Origin: Hermatobates lingyangjiaoensis
Lineage: Eukaryota > Arthropoda > Insecta > Hemiptera > Hermatobatidae
Length of the DNA: 64,000 bases
NCBI GenBank assembly: GCA_026182355.1
Contig: JAPFBL010000105.1
Coordinates: 310,001-374,000, forward strand
Reading direction: 5' to 3'
In this document: one piece after another, positions 56,985-64,000 of the stretch
Numbering within the stretch: the stretch's first letter is position 1
Layout of the letters: each line of letters begins with the position of its first letter
Notes under the pieces: generated by a model
What the model saw: the letters and a program-made list of their open reading frames with translations, nothing else
The model's database searches: none
Told to the model about the DNA's origin: nothing
Position numbers and translations under genes: made by a program

Positions 56985-57990
56985 ACAGTCTTATAATTGT
57001 CAGTTTGAACAGTCATAAGGAGAGATACCAAGCGCACTGGTGCAGAGACGGTTGGAGACCAACAATGTTGCCCCATCCGCATCAGGTCACAGAGAATAAG
57101 GTACATAAGAATGAATTTAAAATTAATATAGGATAGGGAATAAGAAAAAAATAATAAATAAAAGAAAAACAGAGGGATGAACATAAGAGGTGATACATAA
57201 ACAAAAGTAAAAACACTAAGCGTTAATAAAAGATAATCTTAAAATAATACGAATAAATATAAAAAAAATATTTAAATAGTAAAAAGTGTATTAGATAATT
57301 AAAATTAATAATAAAAATAAGATAAAAAAATGCAAAGGCAATGACTAATTAATTAATTAAAGTATTATCTTTTTAGATTAAGGCCAGATGCACTACGCGC
57401 ACTGAGCAGCTAAATATGGGCTCCTTTGGAGGCTTGTTGAGTAAGATCTTTGCAGTCAAAGGAGATTCGTAACTAATTTGCACTCATTAAAAGAAAGGCC
57501 CGCGGCTATGGGCATGAATGACGATAAGATGAGAGTAGATGTTGCTCTATGACTGTTCATACGAAGACTAAGCTTGGTGGATGCTTGACCTGCGTACAAC
57601 GAATCACATTTGGTATACTCCAAACGAAAGACACATATTTTGAGGTAAAGAGCAGTCATTCGAAGCAGGATAGCGTATATTGTGGGAAGAAATTGTGAAA
57701 TGTGGTTAGGGATTAATCCCTTCCTATGAAAAATAACAATACTATTTGTGTCATTAATATTATTTAAAGTTTAATTTTGTTTATATTTTTTATAACGCTT
57801 AGTCTTTTTACTTTTGTTTATGTATCACCACCTATGTTCATCCCTCTGTTTTTCTTTTATTTGTTACTTTTTTCTTTTTCCCTATCCTATATTAATTTGA
57901 AATTCATTCTTGTGTACCTAATTCTCTGTGACAGGCGCGGATGCGACTTTGTTGGTCTTCAACTGTCTCTGAACCAGTTTATATCCCATT
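56985..57990. mobile_element. Old PLE family C inverted pair (tails outward)
   Basis: The left tail (56985-57250, minus-oriented) and right tail (57745-57990, plus-oriented) are decayed inverted copies: accaagcgcactgg.gcagag, cagagggatgaacataagag / ttatgttcatccctctgttt and acactaagcgttaa / ttaacgctta-type blocks. Between them is a minus-strand GIY-YIG remnant. Same plan as the young palindrome at 41.6-42.9 kb but much more diverged, so the arrangement is not a recent artefact. Confidence 0.65.
57380..57659 (-). pseudogene. PLE family C GIY-YIG endonuclease remnant
   Basis: The minus-strand frame reads LEYTKCDSLYAGQASTKLSL, then RMNSHRATSTLILSSFMPIA and, after small shifts, FNECKLVTNLL. 'C..(L)YAGQ.S.KLS.RMN.HR' corresponds to the second half of GIY-YIG (usually YVGQT) followed by the catalytic-arginine region; MPIA and FNEC match the C-terminus seen at 42216-42398, and the decayed end (57380-57450) matches HIWLLS...GLN only at the DNA level. 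Loss of frame downstream and truncation upstream make it a pseudogene. Confidence 0.65.
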
Positions 57991-58097
57991 TCCTATTATG
58001 TATTTCTGATTGGAAAATTGGTTTAGGTTTTCGATCAAATCGGTTGGCGACCAAAATTCTGCAACGAATTACGATGGAGAACAAATGTACTACTCTC

Positions 58098-58098
58098 A

Positions 58099-58135
<37 letters not shown>

Positions 58136-58155
58136 ATATATATATATATATATAC
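58098..58155. repeat. (CT)n then (TA)n microsatellite
   Basis: About nine CT units followed by some 19 TA units with one interruption, ending right at a family B unit. Confidence 0.95.
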
Positions 58156-58335
58156 AAAGAAAGTAACAAGTTTCAACCGTAACAAGCAGTCTTCGTCAGA
58201 GTCAAAAACTCAGTCAGTTGGGTTTTGATTCTGATGAAGGGCGCTTGTTACGGTTGAAAGGTCATAACTTTTTTCCCATTTTTTATTGTGGTTTGATCGT
58301 TGATTGTTGTTTCACGTATTTATTGTAAAATCTTG
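58156..58335. mobile_element. PLE family B inverted pair 4 (decayed)
   Basis: Left arm begins inside the family (aacaagtttcaaccgtaaca, agtcttcgtcagagtc), right arm runs from attctgatgaagggcgcttg through gttacggttgaaag to gtggtttgatcgttgattgt. The left arm lacks the outer gatcttagtc part; the motif reads CTGATGA on the right. Confidence 0.65.
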
Positions 58336-58766
58336 TTTATATATAAATATACATTATTGAAAATGACACCAAATTTAGCTGATACCTGTTTCTTAACAAG
58401 TTTCTCAATTTTTCTAAATAACACTCTCGTTATTTCGTCTACACAATAAAGTAAATCTCCTATGGTCGACATGTTTCGAATGATCAACATATAATAAACC
58501 AGATAATTCACCTTAGATTTTATTCACGTGAAATGTGGCAGCTTCGGCATTAACCCCTTTCAATATTATTTAATATTCGTTCCAGACTGTTCCAGTCTCC
58601 TGACAGTCTTACGAATATATGGTGGTAATTCCCAAATGAGTTGTCCAAAGGACATTGAGACACTTTTTTGAAACACTTAAATAGATATCAACAATTTAAA
58701 TACAATTGAAAACTAACATCACATGTAAAGAATTTAACATAATTTACAAGACCATTATTTACTAGC
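58336..58766. other. Intergenic, nothing recognised
   Basis: AT-rich; the 63-codon frame on the minus strand (58320-58511) is unsupported. Confidence 0.4.
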
Positions 58767-58793
58767 TTTCGACTACTCTATAGTCATCGTCAG
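58767..58793 (-). other. Hammerhead-like hairpin motif, solo
   Basis: Minus strand: CTGACGA, T, gacta..tagtc hairpin, GAAA. No inverted partner found; flanks only weakly pair. Probably the tail of a further, unnamed family. Confidence 0.45.
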
Positions 58794-61659
58794 GTTGGGT
58801 CTTTAAACATTTTTCAAAATTTGGAAATTTTAAAATTTTTAAAAACCAATGAAACAATTTAAACAATTTTGAATAAAATTAGTAGTTGATATAAATAAAA
58901 GTTAGCAGATCCAAACAAGTTACTAAATAGAAAACAGTTTATCATCCTGTCGTAGGCCAATCAATTAGCATTCCTATTCTTATTGTAACTGCTTTCAAAA
59001 ATTTTCATGCTTGGTGTTATACCCATAAAGCGTCTAATATATATCAAAGATTTAAATCCCTCAATTAATGGCCAGACATGCGATATGGGTATAATACCGT
59101 CTAAATGGGTTGCTACCATCTATCGGTTTGACTTTTACATGTTAACTATGTTCCTGCATTTAACAACTTTTATGTTATAGTTTTATTTATATTTATAAAA
59201 AGAATATATTCCAAGATGATTAAAATGGAGCGCATTCAATATGTCAGGAGGAGTATTAAAGGAATGAGCTATCAAAAAGCGGCTTGGATATAACAGGTAA
59301 TACAATGATTTAATGATTAGTTTGCAATAAATTAAATGAATCTGCGCCAAGGCACGATTATACAATACATCCAGACTGTGAATATTTCGAAAATAACTCC
59401 CTAGAGGGATTACTCGTACTTTAAAGATGTGGAGAGGCCTCTCAGAGACAGGAGCAGTGAAGACTTAAGAAAATGGAGAGATCAAGTGAGGATATGAGCG
59501 AAATAGTCCATCGGGGAAATACTCAACTACCAACTTACACAGACTGTTAACGGAGTGACAAACTTGATGTTCAATATGTAAAGGTGGAAAGTTGTCAACA
59601 CGCCAGAAAGGTAAATCATAATGATTTCAGGAATGTTTATACCCGGGATGTCTTTCGCATGCCAGTGTTGGAACAAAAGCAGTCATCCAATATGTAATAG
59701 GTGTCAAGCAAAGCTACAGTATATGGAGCTCATGTTTTATAATTATATAAATCTTTATGCACATAAAGATTTCACACTTAAGCCAAGGCACACCGATGAA
59801 ATGGAAAAAGACTCACTCTCAGGAGTAATATTTAATGAATTTGAAAAAACACGTCACGGGTGTAGAGTGCAGAAGGACAAAGGAAATGCAAAAAGAACAA
59901 GTCGGAATGTGATGTCTGAAATGTACTTTCAACTGTGCAGATAATGTATTTCAATTGTGCCAGCACACAGGAGTAAGGGTTGAATGATTGAGTAGCAACG
60001 TTTTGGTCATATGGTAACTGATAACAGGTGGCTTCAAAAAGGAAGTAAATACCTCTAGGCCACTAGAGACGCTGAAACTGGAAGGACGGAAAACGACTGG
60101 CTTAGTTCATTCTGGAAGTCATCTAACACATAACAGTACTTATAAACTGGGGCACAGAACTGAAACAGTGTTTCAATTAAACTTCCAGTTGATATTTTAT
60201 GTTTTGATTTTCGAGGAGTTGCTATATGACAATTTAGTTCCTTAAGTTTCTTTACAGGTGAAATTGAAACACTTAAATATGTCAACACTGAAATTCATGT
60301 AGTGCCTGATAATTTCATAAACCATGACCCCTCTTAAAAAGAAACTTTTATCAACAAGCAGTCAGAACTCTTTTCAAAGGACAAGTTAAAATTACACACA
60401 CAAAATTATTCATATGAAACAGAATAGTTACCTTCTGTTTTCCATATTGACATCTTTTAAAAAGAGGACTACTCACCCAGAATCAAGAAATGATTAATGC
60501 AACAAACAATACAAACGAAGAAAGCTGAAGGCGCAGAAGTGGAGATGAGATTAACTTTGAAAGGTGAAATTCCAGTATATATAGAGTCATTCTAGGCGTC
60601 TATCGCCCACAGATAAAGCAATAGTTAGAAGATGAAATCATCGTGTTTACTAGTCGGACTATGCTAGTCAAATTAACCTCATAAGAAAAAGAGTGTCAAA
60701 TTCAGAATACGCGTCCCATAAAGGCAGCCCAACAGTAAAACAATTAAAGATACCCACTTTCCCCAAACAAGATCAATGAGATAGGTTACAAGGTGCATGT
60801 ATACCAACAATCTAAGACCTATATCATGGGAATTTCCCAGTTCCTGTTCAAAAGATAGCCAAAGTACACAGTACTTGTTACGCGAGACAGTTAGTTTGAA
60901 TCGAGAGACTACCTTTTGGACCACCTGATGCTCCTGTTAAAGATACATCAATATTGTATTTAGCACCCGATTAAAGGAATAGTTCTCCTTAAGTATAGAC
61001 GATAAGGTGTGAGGAGCAAGTCTCCCAAAACATGCATGCAGAGGTTTATGTATGATCCTGTTTTGAGCCGGAGGAATAGAATGGAGAGACGGAATTACAC
61101 ACGGATCGTTCAAAAATCGCTTATGGAGTTGTTTTGTTGCAATTAGATCCACAGGATAATTTGATAAATAGTGCTCAGTTTATTAAGCTACTTGCTGGTA
61201 GAAGAAAACTAAATTACCTATTATCTACTGTAATATTAAAAGTAATGCAGTTAGAACTTACTGTAGAGTTACAAGTACTGCAGTCAAAGATCTTAAGAAA
61301 ATTAGAGTTTATTTACGAGGAATGCGTTTTAAAAAAAATTCAATCAGTCGGGAACCACTATACACTAAAGAAAAAAAGGTATGTATGGGCTAACATACAT
61401 TAAGCTGATGAGAACTGTATTGATTGTACACTAACAAAAAGAAAGGGAACAAAAATGGAGTTCTTGAATGTTCACCCTGTTGTAAGGGTTGATCGCCTTT
61501 AAAAACATATTCAGACCATGTAGCCCCTTTGCCTTCAACAATAACGAATTATCAACTAGATTCCAAGCCTTAACAAGACCAAAGGAACAGGACAACAACA
61601 CTTCTCCACACATTTCGAATCATATTTTCATCGCAAAAGTGTATATATCATATATATCA
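58794..61659. other. Intergenic, no gene recognised
   Basis: AT-rich. Frames of 107 (59621-59944) and 89 codons (61134-61403) have no recognisable domain. No repeat family seen. Confidence 0.35.
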
Positions 61660-61830
61660 ATGTCCAAACGACAGTAAAAAATGAGAAAAAAACTAAGATC
61701 CCTCAACCATTACAAGCGGTCTTCGTCAGATTCAAATCCCAACTCTGACGAAGACGAGCACTTGCAACGGTTGAAAGATCTTAGTCTCTTTTTCCCAATT
61801 CTTATTGTGGTTTGAACATTGATTGTTGTT
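61660..61830. mobile_element. PLE family B inverted pair 5 (decayed)
   Basis: Left arm: actaagatccctcaaccatt, acaagcggtcttcgtcagat; right arm: actctgacgaagacgagcac, cggttgaaagatcttagtct, ending gtggtttgaaca. Outer left end runs into tatata sequence. Confidence 0.65.
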
Positions 61831-61867
61831 GATGTTGATTGTGGAATATTGTTACATATGTATATAT

Positions 61868-61955
61868 TGATAATAGTATCGATCGTGAAGTAGAAACAAA
61901 ATAAACTGAATTGAAGAACGGACCGAGTATTGATAAACTTTTATTTTGTTTATAT
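61868..61955. mobile_element. PLE family A minimal inverted pair
   Basis: Left: attgataatagtatcgatcg...gaaacaaaat (minus-oriented end, ~38 bp); right: ctgaattgaagaacggaccg...gataaacttttattttgt (plus-oriented end). Bordered on both sides by ta-rich sequence. Even the smallest family A unit keeps the tails-outward plan. Confidence 0.55.
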
Positions 61956-62084
61956 ATATATACCAATCGAATGAAAAGGTCCAGCGGACTTTTAAATAAA
62001 AAAAGAGTTAAAACAAAGGCAACACAGAGATAGTGTTAGATAGAGATAGATGAACTTATGAACTTAATGAACACAATTCAGTGG

Positions 62085-62291
62085 CACGTGTTCATTCAAA
62101 CTACAGTTGTTGTTGAAATCCACAGACTATTTTTCTTTGAAAAATAATTTGTAATGTAATACTTCGTTTTTCTGTTTCAAAATGTATACTTCTGCCTATG
62201 AAAAAGGTTTTAAATATAAAACCGAAACGTTGGCAATGAGAGTTTAATTTGAACCTGAAGAACTGACCGAGTCCCGATAAACTTTCTCGTT
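62085..62291 (+). mobile_element. PLE family A tail, intron-less (spliced-type) copy
   Basis: Plus-oriented: cagtggcacgtgttcattca, 'aaatccacagactatttttc', then tatacttct joined directly to gcctatgaaaaagg (62193/62194), a ggttttaaatataaaacc hairpin, gaaacgttggcaatga and accgagtcccgataaacttt. Copies at 40.2-41.4 kb have 130-133 extra bases at this point. It ends at a junction with a different tail-like sequence. Confidence 0.75.
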
Positions 62292-62318
62292 TCTATCTTC
62301 CTGATGACAAGGCCATCG
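62292..62318 (+). other. CTGATGA...GAAA tail-like sequence, chimeric junction
   Basis: tctatcttcctgatgac directly follows the family A end; the same 17 bases occur at 34602-34618 next to other family A sequence. CTGATGA (62301-62307) is followed by caaggccatc and GAAA, with a weak hairpin only. Confidence 0.35.
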
Positions 62319-62383
62319 AAATATAATAGTGAGTTTCTGTTTCATTTCTGTGAGTTGTTTTTGTCAATATAGTTTATATACTC

Positions 62384-62438
<55 letters not shown>
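62384..62438. repeat. (TA)n microsatellite
   Basis: About 27 uninterrupted TA units, the longest in the window. Ile/Tyr-repeat frames on both strands come from it. Confidence 0.95.
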
Positions 62439-62440
<2 letters not shown>

Positions 62441-62940
62441 ATATTAGGGAAGTAGCCTCCCTTGATACATTCAATTCACATTTTAGAATGTGTCTTCTAC
62501 ATTTACAAGAGATTGTAAATCTCTTGTCTGACTGCTGGACCATAAGGTCATATATTTGTATACTTAGGGAGCAGACTTCCCTTGATAAGAGTAACAAGGA
62601 CAAGGATATATACATGATATAGGATATATATTATATGAGTGTAATGTGGGAGGAACCCTTCCCCTGGAAAATTGGAACAAAATATTTCATTTTACTTTCT
62701 TTTATGTATAACACTAGTAACATAACCTATCCATCGGAGGACTGCTGCATCAAATAGGAGATGAGAAGGATTAGAATCGTATTTAGAAAATATGAAAAGG
62801 TTAAAATGAAAATGATTAACACTAAATACGGCATTCTATTCAACTATATATACATATTTTATAAAAATAACGTCATAACTAGCTGCAACATCTTTTTTTA
62901 AACTTTATTCATATTCATGGCACTTGTTTACATTATTGTC
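62439..62940. other. Intergenic, nothing recognised
   Basis: A small inverted block (cttacaagagattgta / caatctcttg type, 62500-62525) and short ta repeats. No gene. Confidence 0.4.
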
Positions 62941-63126
62941 TTCAGTTTGGTGCAACATTTTACCTATATTATTGGTAACAAGATGTTTCGTCTGGACGTC
63001 AGACATCATCAGGCAACATGTTAGTAAATCCTTAAGCACTAAACACACTAGTGTTTTGTAGAAGTCTCACGTCCAGACGACACATACTGTGGCCAATAAT
63101 TTATATGAAAAATACACAAAATTGAA
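62941..63126. mobile_element. PLE-like family F inverted pair, tails outward
   Basis: The left arm (ttcagtttggtgcaac, attattggtaacaagatg, tttcgtctggacgtcagac) is inverted against the right arm (gtctcacgtccagacgacac, atactgtggccaataattt, 'acacaaaattgaa'). Centre near 63035. The left-arm motif has the canonical CTGATGA. Confidence 0.6.
62986..63012 (-). other. Hammerhead-like core of family F tail
   Basis: Minus strand: CTGATGA, T, gtctg..cagac hairpin with an acgtc loop, GAAAC. This has the exact conserved hammerhead boxes (CUGAUGA and GAAA); an outer stem is not obvious. Confidence 0.5.
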
Positions 63127-64000
63127 GAGAGTAATGTAAAGAAGTAGTGCCCTGTAAAAGAAAAAAGTTTAAAAAAATAGAATTTTTAATAAAATACTTA
63201 TTGAAGAACTGTTCCTAATTTCACAAACATATAAATAAGCAAGATTTACATTGTATTTAATTTATCATACATATTCCGTGTAACAGTTGGAGATTGTAAC
63301 TTAGTACATGAAGGACGGTTGAATACAAACTAATTAAAATAGTTCATGTTTTTGGTAAAGATAATAAGAAAAGGATAGATAGGCATATATAAATAAAATA
63401 GAGGCACTGTATATATGTACGTGTGTATATGTGAGTGTTTTAATACATTTATTCTGAATATGTGCATGTGTATCTTATAGACACAGAGAGAGAGAGTGAA
63501 TTAGAGATCCTGTGGATAGCATTTTACACATTACTTTCTTGAGCTTGCAGTTTTACTACAAGAATACCTCAGGAGTTCAGCAAAATTACTGCTAGCATAA
63601 TAAATAAAAGTAATGCGAGAATGCCTGAAGATCACCTAGACAAGTAAGATGATGCAAAAACGTAGATTTGAAAATTCCACCTACTCTAGATCTTTGACGA
63701 AGAATCATAAAAACTTTTTTAACTAAAATAGTGCGTTACTTAAAAAAAAACAATCACTTAATAAATCAAGAATTCTCGAACGTACAACTAAAATCACTTT
63801 CATAACTGAATCTACCAATAGAACACAGAATTTTTATATATTGAAACAAGTTCAGTCGGAAGATTTATGCTGCCACAGATACACTGACGAAACTATATAA
63901 AACTTATTAGAGTAAACAAAATTGCAGAATATTGTTTTGCTGTATATACAATGCTTTTCGTGAATAGTATAAAGACATCATGCTCATGTTTTTCAAATGA
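63127..64000. other. Intergenic, nothing recognised
   Basis: AT-rich, with a short gagagagaga stretch near 63485. No gene seen up to the window end. Confidence 0.4.

Noticed and set aside
62329..62622. 97- and 83-codon frames with long Ile-Tyr runs
   Set aside because: Created by the (TA)n microsatellite.

Overview
This is a gene-poor, AT-rich stretch of an animal nuclear genome. I found no complete host gene, rRNA, tRNA gene or CRISPR array. The organism is probably an arthropod and perhaps a hemipteran insect, but that rests on repeat style only (Penelope-like retroelement debris, CAGTG-type hAT MITEs, a long non-coding terminal-inverted-repeat family) and is low confidence. All long open frames outside the transposon remnants look like chance frames, many of them over microsatellites.

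What can be recognised is mostly mobile-element sequence. (1) Penelope-like elements (PLEs) dominate 34.6-43.5 kb and recur at 4.9, 10.2, 22.9, 36, 47.3, 50.7, 57-58, 61.7-62.3 and 63 kb. Several carry decayed reverse transcriptase or GIY-YIG endonuclease sequence. Their termini fall into families, here called A to F by me. (2) A long-inverted-repeat element, here called T1, spans 1.4-4.7 kb; a half-length copy is at 6.1-8.0 kb, a 3' fragment at 55.5 kb, and terminal modules at 22.0, 22.8 and 24.3 kb. (3) There are two hAT-type elements (19.6-20.1 kb with a perfect 8-bp target duplication; 33.4-34.4 kb), a tRNA-like SINE (13.9 kb, relic at 0.4 kb), a LINE RT fragment (30.1 kb) and an inverted-repeat MITE (5.5-6.0 kb). 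(4) Tandem repeats include a 28-bp minisatellite (52.6-53.3 kb), a decayed ~128-bp repeat (12.4-12.8 kb) and several microsatellites.

Three patterns stand out. First, most PLE fragments are inverted pairs joined at their truncated inner ends with both 3' tails pointing outward, often bordered by (TA)n. Second, the tails of most families share a small structured motif: CTGANGA, one extra nucleotide, a 3-6 bp hairpin that differs in sequence between families but still pairs, then GAAA. In several families an outer stem also pairs. This resembles a hammerhead ribozyme core with a one-base offset, and hammerhead motifs are known from PLEs. Third, family A exists in two forms differing by a 129-133 bp segment bounded by GTAAG and TAG at the same position in two diverged subfamilies, which looks like presence and absence of a spliced intron.

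Between the repeats are about a dozen GC-richer, non-coding islands of 200-600 bp. By eye each is purine-rich on its left and pyrimidine-rich on its right. They could be surviving unique or regulatory sequence in a gene desert, but nothing here proves that.
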